A stretch of DNA of 64,000 bases from Pilaira anomala (lineage: Eukaryota; Mucoromycota; Mucoromycetes; Mucorales; Mucoraceae): the NCBI GenBank assembly GCA_025716855.1, contig JAIXMQ010000042.1, forward strand, positions 1-64,000, written 5' to 3'. Each line of letters opens with the position of its first letter. Within the stretch, counting starts at the first letter, position 1. Below are positions 46,913-57,130 of this stretch, piece after piece. Below the pieces are notes generated by a model that was given only the letters and a program-made list of their open reading frames with translations, did not search any database and had not been told where the DNA came from. The position numbers were made by a program, and so were the translations under genes.

Positions 46913-48720
46913 TTATTTCTTGACTTCATAAGCGGCTTCATGAACCTTTTGAGCACGACCGGAAGGATCCTCAGGACAACCCCAATCAGCTCTAGGAATC
47001 CATCTGACAACAGAAGCAGTACAAGCCTCTTGAGGATACCATTGATCAAACATGAGACGATACATATAAGCTTCCTTTGTAGTAGGAGCATCCTTAGCCC
47101 ACTTACTAGATGCTTGAGCGAAATCAGCATCTGAAATCTTGTTCTCACTCACTTGCTTAAGGGTATCAATCCAACTATAACCAACACCATCTGAGAATTG
47201 TTCCTTTTGACGCCAGAGAATTTCCTTGGGTAAATAAGGTTTGGCAGAAGGATCATCGGAGGTATCAAATGCCTTACGGATAATGTATTTCTCCATCTTA
47301 CCAATAGATCTATCAGGCATCTTTTCAGTAGGATCAATGTTCATAGCGATCTCCAAAAAGCTCTTGTCAAGGAAAGGAACACGAGCTTCAACACCCCAGG
47401 CCATAGTAGACTTGTTGGCACGAAGACAATCGGATGTATGCAAGTTCTTGACACGGCTGACGGTCTCACTGTGGAAAGCAGCCTTATCAGGAGCGTTGTG
47501 GAAGTAAAGGTAACCACCAAAGACTTCATCAGCACCTTCACCAGATAAAACCATCTTGACACCCATAGCCTTGATCTTACGAGTTAAGAGGTACATAGGA
47601 GTAGAGGCACGAATGGTAGTTACATCATAAGTTTCAAGATGATAGATGACATCACTGACAGCATCAAGAGCTTCTTGAATAGTGAAAGTGTATTCATGAT
47701 GCACAGTACCTAAATGTTTAGCGACTTCACGTGCAGCGATCAAATCAGGAGAACCGGGGAGACCGACAGAGAAAGAATGAAGTTTAGGCCAAGAGGTAGG
47801 ACCACTTTCATCAAAGGAGTCACTATCAGCGTTCTTGACACCAGCAGCGATCTTCTCAGTCTCACGTGCAGCGATAGCAGCAATCAAAGAAGAATCAAGA
47901 CCACCAGATAATAAGACACCATAAGGGACTTCAGCCATTAATCTCTTACGGACAGCCTTTTCGAGCGATTCTCTTAATTGAGTATAGTCAACAGGGTTGG
48001 CAGGGATCTTGTTTTCGTCCCACCAGGTAGGGTTGAACCAACGGGTGGTTTCCTTGGTATCAGAGTCATAGACGTGACCAGGAGGGAAGGCCAAGATCTT
48101 ATCACAGTCTTCGTTAAGAGACTTTAATTCGGAGGCAAAGTAAATGCTTTCGGGCATCTTGGAGTTCCAACCGTAGTATAAGGTAGAGATACCGATAGCG
48201 TCACGAGCGGCAATGATTCTGTTTCTCTTCTTATCTAAAAGAACAAAGGAGAAGAAACCGTCCAAGTGGTTAACGAGGTCAGTACCGTATTCCTTGTACT
48301 ATTTTTAAGAGGTTAGTTAATCTTTCTTTTCCTGCCTTTTTTTTTTTTTTTTTTTTTTTTTTGAGTATTTACCAAATGCATGATAACTTCACAATCAGAT
48401 TCGGTCTTGAAGACGTAATCACCCTTCAAGTCATGTCTTAATTGCTTGTGGTTATAGATTTCACCGTTGACGGTAAGAATGATATCTTCATCATCACTGA
48501 CAATAGGTTGAGCGCCAGATCCTAATCATTCGTTGTTTTTTTTTATCAGTCAAAACTGGTCCCTTTTTTTATCCCTTTTTTTAAAAAAAAACTTACCAAC
48601 ACCAACGATAGCAAGACGTTCATGACACAAGATATGGTTCTTGGTGGTATAACAACCAGACCAATCGGGACCACGATGTCTGATCCTAATATCATGAATG
48701 TTGATTAATACACAATATTG

Positions 48721-48751
<31 letters not shown>

Positions 48752-48835
48752 TTACTTCTTGGAGAGATATAAAGCACGTTGGCGATAGGCTTCAACGTCA
48801 CCTTGGTAGTTGTATACGGCGAAAATACCACACAT
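46913..48835 (-). CDS. ASN1: Glutamine-dependent asparagine synthetase
   Basis: Makes asparagine from aspartate, glutamine and ATP. Four minus-strand exons: 48835-48756, 48685-48597, 48521-48373 and 48298-46913 (567 aa, the yeast Asn1 size). Met-Cys-Gly-Ile at the start supplies the class II amidotransferase nucleophile Cys2. Further motifs: [38 protein letters not shown] and [10 protein letters not shown]. In the synthetase domain the PP-loop is [15 protein letters not shown] (near residue 230), then [20 protein letters not shown] and [20 protein letters not shown]. Codon use is strongly biased, implying high expression. Three TGACTCA sites lie 380-555 bp upstream. Confidence 0.97.
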
Positions 48836-49214
48836 TTTTTTTTTTTAAAAGAGAAAAAAGTTAATAAAAAAGAAGAAGAGTAAATGGAAAAAAGGAAATT
48901 CGAATTATTTATACGAAATGAATTAGGTCTGTCTTTTAATTTTTTTTTTTTTTTTTTTTTTGATGGATGGATGCTAGTCTGACAAATTTTTTTTTTTTTC
49001 TTTTCTTTTCTTTCCTTTTACTTTGTACCAATAAAAAAAAAGGGGAGGGGAGAGTAAGATTTATAAAGAAAAAAAGATACTATCGTTTAGCCTTTTTTTT
49101 TTTTTTTTTTTTGGCTTAAGCTTTGTTTATTCATGATTCTTACTTTTAAAAAAAAATGAAGGGTCGCCTAATCTTTGAAGTACGTGTAACTCGAATCAAA
49201 AAACTTAGACATCG

Positions 49215-49221
49215 TGACTCA
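49215..49221. promoter_or_regulatory. Gcn4/CPC1-type site TGACTCA (distal to ASN1)
   Basis: Perfect TGACTCA core in the 5' region of the minus-strand asparagine synthetase gene, about 380 bp from its start codon. ASN genes are standard targets of Gcn4/CPC1 in other fungi. Confidence 0.55.
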
Positions 49222-49359
49222 CCTCATTTACTTTCCTATTACGGAAAGCATTAAATAATTTATACACGTTATTGGTAAAGCTGGGATTTAGAAGGGAAAA
49301 AAAATATATAGTTTGTAAAGAAAAAAAAAAAGGGATTTTCCATATAAAAAGGCACTCAG

Positions 49360-49388
49360 TGACTCATAGAAAGGTACTCAGTGACTCA
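49360..49388. promoter_or_regulatory. Tandem pair of TGACTCA sites
   Basis: Two perfect TGACTCA cores (49360-49366 and 49382-49388) sit inside a 22-bp unit repeated in tandem (CACTCAGTGACTCATAGAAA type). A near match (TGACTCT) follows at 49424. Confidence 0.55.
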
Positions 49389-49430
49389 TAGAAAGGTACA
49401 TGCATTGGATTAATAATGATAAAGTGACTC

Positions 49431-50443
49431 TTATACTAATACATGAATTATGAAAAAAGTGATTTCTTTTGTAAAACAGTTGGTTTCGATATGTCAAAAT
49501 AAAAAAAAATTAAGTAGTATAATATATATATTCAAATTTAATGGATGCCAGTTTTATAATGAATTGTATTTTAAATGGTGAATAATATTTTGTAAAGGGT
49601 ATATGCAACTTTATCTTCTAACTTATTAAAAAAAAATAGGGTACTTCATTTCTGTACCTGACAGGTCGCATGATAGAAAAAAAGAAAAAAAAAAAAAAAG
49701 AAAAAAAAAAGCTTAAAAAGAAAAAAAACACGCCCTATTTATACTTTGTCTTTGGTATACAGACAGATCTTTTTCACTGAAAAAGATTAGACAATTGTCA
49801 AGTAACATCAATACAACACAGTTGCCTTACTCCCCCAAATTTTTTCGTGAACTTTTTGAGCTATTTTTCAAAACGAATTTTGGGACTATTTTCAGAATCG
49901 CACTTGAGCCAATCAAAAAGTGAATTGATATTTTAAAAAACCGAAATTTGGACTTTTAAAACTGATAAGACCAATCACCCCACAAAAGTCGCTCTTTTTT
50001 TTTTTTAAGTGGATCAATTGTTATCCGTTATCAGCAGGTCCGCCCACTTTAGTTTTTTCGTTTATTTCAAAAAAAAAAAAAACCCCACTATTTTTTTCTT
50101 GGTAAATTAAAAAAAAAAGACTGATAATCATTTAAAAAAGTAGATCTTTTTTTCTTGTGTACTTTCGAAAAAAAGTTGGGACACAGGTTACACAAAGATA
50201 AGGTTTTTCTTTTCAAATGTATTGTAAACATTTATTTTAACGTTTCTGAACGTTCTTGAAAGAAATGGTGTCACATAGAAAATTTTGACCACGTTTGTCC
50301 TTGTTGATGGCTTTTATATATGTGATATTAAACAAATATTATCCATTTGTATTCGTATTAAATTAAGCAGATTTACTTACAATTTACTTATCTGTCTGTC
50401 ATACATTTACGAAAAAAAAAATTATACAGCTGAAGAAAATAGG
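49431..50443. other. Intergenic, AT-rich
   Basis: No gene supported. Many A/T runs; the stretch 49830-50080 contains repeated (C/G)AATTTTGGGACT- and CCAATCA-type blocks. Confidence 0.5.
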
Positions 50444-51355
50444 TAAGGCCACAAAAAAAAAAAAAATTTAGCCCATTTCAAAAAAAAAAAATTGGGACAA
50501 CTAATAAATTTGGGACACTCATTTGAAAATGGGACAACCAATAGAAAAATAGGACATTTATATGTTTAGTTATGGTCACACCTCTACTTTGTTTTCTTGA
50601 AGGCTTTTTTTTTTAGGAGGTGTTTTTTCATATATATGTAAATAAATAATTACAAATATATATTCCTTTTTTCCCAAGTAAAGTTAAGCAGTAAAATGAC
50701 CCTTTTTTTCCAGAGGCGGAGGTGTACCTTAAAAATACGACACTTTTAATAAAAAAAAAAAAAAAGTATAGTTGTAAGTAAAAATAATATATAGTAGAAC
50801 TACAGCACCAGTTATAGTCTCATACGAAGAACTACTTAACATATTGAAAAAAAAAACGGCTATTACATATTGGTGCTGGCGCATGAAAAATGGCACGTCA
50901 TAAATTTACATTGGAGGTGTACCAAGAACTATTTTTTTTTTTTTACTTACCTTTTTTTTTTTTTTCTGTAACATGGATGGCCTGTTATTGTCCAATCTTA
51001 CATGGATTGGGAAAGACCTACTGGACAAAAAAAGATGAAAACACAAAATAGTGCATCTTCTTCCAAAGAAACTTCGACAACTGTTACAAAAATGCGAGGG
51101 TCGTATATCTCAAAAAACGAAGAACCAAAGGTGGTCAACCTGATTAATTTAATGCAGGAATTTGAACACTACTTGAAGCAAGGTAGGACTTTCAAAGTAG
51201 TCAACAGCCTCACGCAAGATCAAAGGATGGAACGCAACGACTACTTATATGGGTGGTGTGAAGTTGGAACACCTTGCAAAAATTAAAAAAGTTGTTGTAC
51301 TCTATTTTACGGCTGAAAAAAAAAAAATTTTTTTTTTCAGACTTTTGTGGCCTTA
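50444..51355. mobile_element. Possible MITE with TAAGGCCACAAAA inverted ends
   Basis: A perfect 13-bp inverted repeat, TAAGGCCACAAAA at 50444-50456 and its complement at 51343-51355, bounds 912 bp. Internal direct repeats (TTGGGACAACTAAT/ATGGGACAACCAAT; GGAGGTGTACC twice) and a 94-codon frame (51002-51286) of unknown identity lie inside. No clear target-site duplication, so the boundary is tentative. Confidence 0.35.
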
Positions 51356-51639
51356 AATCGTCACATGGCCTTATTTCTGAAGAAAATTAAAATATGGTAG
51401 AAAATTGCGGTCTTAAATCGGAAAACGCCCTTAAATCGGAAACGTCCTTAAATCGAATGACCTTAATAAATAGAGCGACTACTGAACAAGGGGACCAAAT
51501 GTCAGTATCCTAGGCGCCTTTTCCAAAGATGGTCTTATTACTCTTTCAAGAAAAAAAAAAAGGGAGATTAATTACTACAGCAGCAGTAGGAAAACGACAA
51601 CGAACTGATGATACACGCCAGCTGAAAATTTAAAATAGA

Positions 51640-53590
51640 TAGATAAAAAAAGCTGCAATTCATATATTAGGCTGTACTGGAATGCCTATCAATGCAACTA
51701 ATATAGGTGAACAATTAACAAGTTGCATTGTAGAATCTTACGACAACGCAACTTCGCTCTTCGTATATAAAACAGCATGCTGTAGCAGAATATTAAATAC
51801 GTAAGTTTGTTTTCAGTAAAAAGTTTCCAAATCATTCATTTTCTTTTCTTAGAGCAAAACTAATGAACCTAGCTGGTGAACATATAGCCATGTCAATTAA
51901 CGACAAAAGACTTGGTCTTTAGTCATTATCCATCCCCCAATCCCCCTCCCCCCGGAAACGTCGGTAGTGGGGGGGGGTAGTGAACTATTCTCATTAATTT
52001 CTGATTTTTCTTCTAGCTGTACAACAAAACAGTTAAAGTTATTTCCAGATGATAAAGAAAAAGTCAACAACTTAAATGAGAGCAAGATGTGGAAGAATAT
52101 CTATGAATAGTGAGTACTACGCAATATTTCTAAAGATACATACTAATGAGTATTTTTTTTTCCTAGTCCAGTCCATTCAATGATATTAGAGTTAAAAGCA
52201 ATATCAACTGGAAGAAGTACTTGACCGATGAAGAGATTGATGAAATTGAAAATTTTAAGATGAAACCACTAGTTGAATTATCTCCTAACGTCAACGAGTA
52301 TATTGAATCTTTGCAAAAAATCTACTGATGCTATCTCATTAAAAAGACAATTAGCTCAAGAATTAGAGTGTCCTGCTGCTTCTGAATGGATAATACGAAA
52401 TACTTCCCTGGGTTTTTTTATCCCACAAAATGCCCCTTTTTTAAGGCAACTCGGCACTTTTTAACTCAGTCCAGGCCAGGGCGAAAATTCTACTTGAGAA
52501 TAGCCTTTTAGAGCATTTGAAGTTATTTTAAATACAATCATTTGCCATTGACTGACCAATCAGAAGGAGATATACTTCGCAGAGTCTGGATTTTTTTTTT
52601 TTTGGATACTGTATTTAATGATTCCAATATAAGCTGTAGAGGGTTAGTACATATATATCTAGCTTTGACGACTTTCATGTACTAACTATTTCCTGCTCTA
52701 TATACTTTAGGGGCGAAAAGTCGAGCAAAATCGTCTTCTGCAACCAGAAATAATGAGAGAGAGCGATAGCAGGAGAAGAAAAAATGGAGAGGAAGTTGAT
52801 TGGAAGAAAAGTAGACTTGTTATTTAAGCGCCACAATACTTAGAAAATATAGATGCTCCGAGTGTGGTAGATATGAAGGTAAAGAACCGAGGTCCATTTA
52901 TAAGGGTATCATGGTAGAATCTTACTGATCCAGAGTTGGAACCGGAGCAGGAGCTTTACGGAATCAACCGACTCCCAGAACCTTTCTGGCGTGTCTTCCT
53001 ATGAGCCCATTGGCACGGGAAGGCATTTCTCCTGCTTAGTTCGCACCAACTACTACACAAAAGAAGAAGAAAAAAAATATAGATATGAAGATCAGACGAA
53101 GGAATTATATGATGGTTCGTTTAAAATGGTGAAGGTACTAAAAGACATGTTATATAATTTGCATAAAACAGCGCCAAATTCAGTACGTGAATTTATTCTT
53201 GCTGGATTTCTCATGTTCGGTATGTAAGAGTGATGATTTACATAATCTTTACATTTGTCGATATATTAACTTTTATTGTTGGTAAATCTTCTTGTAGAGA
53301 ACAAGTTTTCGCTGGTTTTATGTGATTCACCCAAGGGATATATGTTACTCGAATCAATCGTATATAGGTCCTTTCCTTTTTAACCTGAAGAGCCTGATGA
53401 TATCAACATTAAATTGTTACCAATCTTAAAAACCGTTTATCAAGCCAGGCTAACCATGGAACAAACCAATGAACTTGTAAAAAAGTATATACCAGAAGTA
53501 AAAAAGTTACCTCGAAGAATTCACGATTTATATCACCATGTTTTAATACTGGAAAGAGAAAACGTTTTTAAAATTAAAATAAGCCAATAA
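51640..53590 (+). pseudogene. Decayed multi-exon gene of a repeated family
   Basis: Scattered coding stretches in several frames with stops between them: AAIHILGCTGMPINATNIGE; VKSNINWKKYLTDEEIDEIE; HLPLTDQSEGDILRRVW; NGEEVDWKK; KELYDGSFKMVKVLKDMLYN; PDDINIKLLPILKTVYQARL. Intron-like GT...AG gaps are still visible (e.g. 51789-51852). The order SEGDILRRVW...KMVKVLKDML resembles a hypothetical-protein family I associate with Mucoromycota genomes, but that match is from memory and unverified. Frameshifts and stops make it non-coding now. Confidence 0.5.
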
Positions 53591-53607
53591 AATTAACTCA
53601 AAGTTAT

Positions 53608-53660
53608 ACGATGGAAGCTTTTTCTTGGTATAAGTTATACCAAGAAAAAGCTTCCATCGT
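53608..53660. repeat. 53-bp perfect palindrome (26-bp arms, 1-nt centre)
   Basis: Left arm 53608-53633 (ACGATGGAAGCTTTTTCTTG then GTATAA) and right arm 53635-53660 are exact complements around a single G at 53634. It would form a hairpin or cruciform. Confidence 0.95.
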
Positions 53661-53689
53661 CTAAATTCCGGACTCTAAATCGTTACTTA

Positions 53690-54860
53690 AAAAACGCCTA
53701 CTAAAAAAAGAAATAACCGAGTTTTCCCAAACGTCGTTATTGAGAAAATCAGTGATATTCTTATTAACAAAGATTGTGTTAAACATGAGTTAAGAGCATC
53801 AAGAATTAGAAATGGATTAAACATTTGAACCAATGACTTGTTCCAGGAATTCACTAAAATTGAAGATGGGTTTCCTAATTATATTAATTCTGCAGAACTA
53901 GTTTCGTCTAAGTTTTGTTTAACATTTCTCTGCTCCAATGATGACAATGAGTAAGCTTCCGTTTGAAACACACCCTATGATAACTGATGTTACTTATTTA
54001 TGTTCTACTGTAATTTATGTCCCTGTAAGGCAAAGGCATGTAGTAATCTTTCAAGCTGTAATCAAAAGCTTGACAACGATGAGATTCGCCCAGTATTTTG
54101 AGGCTTTATTTGCCAATATTTGCCATTAAGCCATAATCTTTTCTTGGTATGATAATGGACTTCTCCATGGCGCAACGTGAAGGTTTCCTTCAAGCTTTTT
54201 TTTTTTTTTTTTTTATTTCTTTTGGCTTTAGAAAGGCACAAGCCATGTCTTTCTCAGAAGGATGTTTACATGTATTGAAAACAATCAGTCCAGCGAATCG
54301 TATCCAATCATGCTGTTGTGTCTCTTGAAAAATTCCAGCATTTTTTAAATTTGACTTACAATATGCAAAGAACTACTGTAGACGTTGTATTTGATGAAAC
54401 AGCCCAAAACATTCTTAGAGAATTCCCTAATTCACGTCGCTGGATGCAATGGTGGCTTCAGCCAAGTATTTCCAGTACTATATTAATTTGTAGATCCTTG
54501 ATGAAAGAGTCTTTAAGACAGCATGATTCTCGAACCTCCAATGCAATTGAATCGTATCATAGCGCCTTGTATCGCTTCTGATACCAACAAAGAAGCCACT
54601 TGCAACTAGCCTTCGTTTGATCTTACAAGAAGAGAAGGACGCGCGTTGAATAGCATTTACACCAAATGTATTGCCCCTTGTTACAGTAATAAAAAACGTA
54701 AATCAAGAAAGGGCGGTGGCAATGATGGTAGAGCTCCTGATACTACCCAAAACATTGTTCGAAGAAAAACCAAAAAAAAAAAAGAAGAAGAAAGGTAGAA
54801 GAAAATCCCAGTGAGCTAATAAACACCTACGATGCTGATTTTGTTGATATGTTCAGCATC
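53690..54860 (+). pseudogene. Decayed DDE-type transposase-like gene
   Basis: Fragments in shifting frames include FQEFTKIEDGFPNYINSAEL, VRQRHVVIFQAVIKSLTTMR, MDFSMAQREGFLQAF, then FDETAQNILREFPNSRRWMQ, WWLQPSISS and SNAIESYHSALYR. A late WxxWW block, SNAIE-YH and a Lys-rich tail are reminiscent of large MULE/KDZ-like fungal transposases, but the catalytic triad could not be placed. Multiple stops and frame changes. Confidence 0.4.
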
Positions 54861-54909
54861 ACAAAAGAAATCAAAGGAAGGGGGTAAATTTCTTGAAGGG
54901 AAAACTTAA

Positions 54910-55889
54910 ATGTCACCCACTAAATTTCCTTTTTCGGATTAATTGTCACCCACCATTTTGTATTTTTTTTTTCAGAGCACCCAGTTTTTAAAAAAAATAA
55001 AAAAAAAAAATAAAAAGCTGCAAATTCATCGGTTTTTTTTTTTTTTTCTGTTGTCACCCACTTTTTATTTTTTAAGCAAAATTTTTACCCAAAACCCACT
55101 TTTCAAAATTGGACTTTTTTACTATGACTTTTTTTTTTTTTTGCCATTTTGAAACTTTTTTTTAAAAAAAGTTAAAGTTCGAAATACTTAAGATAATCAT
55201 ATTTTTTATATCTTCTGAGCGAATTGATAAAAGGAAGTTCGAGGTTATCTTTATCATTTTAATTCAATGATGTTTAAGTAATAATTAAGGTTGACATAAT
55301 TAAGGCTGACTTGAAAAGCTATACTCCGTTTAAGATCAAACGTGAAGGAACACATACTCCCTAGTAGATTGTATAATTCTTCTCTTTTCTTTTCTCTTTA
55401 TACATAAGTCAATTTTAATTTAAAATGAATAATTATCTTATAGAAGACGATACATATACATAAACCAAAAAAAAAATAAAAGATTGCCTATAGAGATCTT
55501 ATTAAAGCAACGTGAAGTTACATGCAGTGTATATCATAGATTATTAACTAGCTCAAGCTATATTATCTTTGATCGTCGTAGCTATCACCCAACAATCGTA
55601 TTATGATAATTTTAGTTTTGTTTTGAGTAATTGATAATCTTTAAGTGCTTAAAGAAAAAAAAAATTTTTCTGTCAAAAACGTCAAAAAAAAAAAAAAAAG
55701 TAGGTTTTGGTTGGAATATTTTGCCCAAAAAACAAGAAGTGGGTGACAACAGAAAAAAAAAAAAAAACGATGAATTTGCAGCTTTTTATTTTTTTTTTTT
55801 ATTTTTTTTAAAAACTGGGTGCTCTGAAAAAAAAAATACAAAATGGTGGGTGACAATTAATCCGAAAAAGGAAATTTAGTGGGTGACAT
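54910..55889. mobile_element. TTAA-flanked MITE with >160-bp inverted repeats (980 bp)
   Basis: TTAA flanks both sides (54906-54909 and 55890-55893). From each end inward the sequence starts ATGTCACCCACTAAATTTCC and stays nearly identical for ~165 bp, with weaker similarity to ~220 bp. Each arm holds three TGTCACCCAC motifs (terminal, +36, +155 approximately). The ~500-bp middle has no transposase, so the element is non-autonomous. TTAA targets are typical of piggyBac, though the ends do not start CCC. Confidence 0.8.
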
Positions 55890-55893
55890 TTAA

Positions 55894-55922
55894 TGGCTCT
55901 CTTCTTGAAATAGAGTTGCTGA

Positions 55923-55958
<36 letters not shown>

Positions 55959-56396
55959 TGGTTCTCAAAGTGATAATGAAAATACTACTGTTGAAATTGT
56001 TGATGATCAATTAGAGTTATTCGAAAGTCATAATATTTAGCGCTGTGCTTGAAGTGCTCGGAGGTATGTCAATTAATACAATTAATCTGTCTTATATAAA
56101 AAGATTAATATCCGAAATTAAGCTGTCTTATAAAAAGATTAATATCAGAAATTAATCTGTCTTATAAAAAGATTAATATCAGAGGGTGTATTTTTAATCT
56201 TTTATTCATTTTTTCTTCAGGTTTTGTTGTCGGTGACCCGTTCGAAATGCTTGGAAATGATACCTGTGATGATATTACTGCTTTCCAAAATAATAAAGAA
56301 GGGTAGTGAAGAAAGAAAGATGATTGAAGAAAAACAGACGTAGATCACGAAGACAATGATGACTATCGCGTCATTCAAAGGTCTTTAGGGCTTACT
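55894..56396. other. Spacer with A run and tandem repeat
   Basis: A run at 55926-55955, then a coding-like but interrupted stretch (SDNENTTVEIVDDQLELFES) and the minisatellite below. It may be the far side of the gene interrupted by the MITE. Confidence 0.4.
56081..56183. repeat. ~34-bp tandem repeat, three units
   Basis: Units of the form ATTAATCTGTCTTATAAAAA plus GATTAATATCAGAA at 56081, 56117 and 56151. They lie between a GTATGT donor-like and a TTCTTCAG acceptor-like site, so they may be inside an intron. Confidence 0.9.
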
Positions 56397-56813
56397 TTGT
56401 ATAATGAAGATGATAAGAATGATAGAAAGAAACTAGTAAAGAGAGTAGAGAAGAAAGAAGAAGATAAAAAAGAAGATGAAGATAATGATTATGAGTTTGA
56501 TGCTGACTCTATTCTAGAAGAATATATAGCTGAAGGATGGATCGAGAAAAAAGATATTCGTAGAAGAAAAAATATTGTACGCATTTCTGAATACAAAAAA
56601 TATCTTGAATTGTATAATCTTGATGTAACTCATACTACCACGGAGCCATCCAAACATCTTTTAGCTATTGGGCCCAACCGTAGCAGCTCCTGCTTTATCG
56701 ATGCTAATTTCGAGTTATTATGGAATGCTGTTCTTCCATTTGTTTCCTTTGACGACATAGATTTAACGAAAAATGTTTATGATAACATATTAATAACTTC
56801 ATACAAGATGTAG
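56397..56813 (+). CDS. Hypothetical acidic ORF, 138 aa (perhaps last exon)
   Basis: Open frame: Lys/Glu/Asp-rich start, then ordered sequence DADSILEEYIAEGWIEKKDI, YKKYLELYNLDVTHTTTEPS, LLWNAVLPFVSFDDIDLTKN. The ATG at 56397 is internal to a longer open stretch, so the true 5' end may be an upstream exon after 56221. No family recognised. It sits among element remnants and could itself be part of one. Confidence 0.45.
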   Translation: MYNEDDKNDRKKLVKRVEKKEEDKKEDEDNDYEFDADSILEEYIAEGWIEKKDIRRRKNIVRISEYKKYLELYNLDVTHTTTEPSKHLLAIGPNRSSSCFIDANFELLWNAVLPFVSFDDIDLTKNVYDNILITSYKM

Positions 56814-57130
56814 ATAACCTTAGCAAGTATCCTCCTTTCGGATTTTTTTTTTATCTTTCGATTTTTTTTTAGTTTTTCTTATTTTCGTTTCTCTTTACAT
56901 TTTTTTATTTTATTTTTTTATTTATTTTTTTATATTATTTTTCTTAACCTATTTTTAAAACGTTTCTTTTTAATAAACATATCGTATAACCAAATTATAA
57001 AGTATTTCTCCTTTTTTTTTTTTTTTTTGTGGCTCAGCCTATTTCTTCAGCTGTAAAATGCTTGTGTGGGAAAAATAACATACATTTTTTTTTATTCAAC
57101 CTCATCTGATAAAAAGAGAAGTTTTTTTTT
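56814..57130. other. Convergent T-rich spacer
   Basis: Pyrimidine-rich 3' region of both neighbours; no gene. Confidence 0.7.

Noticed and set aside
54943..55856. Phe/Ser-rich ORFs of 69-82 aa on both strands
   Set aside because: They are the same inverted-repeat arm read twice; no domain, and T runs give the Phe stretches.
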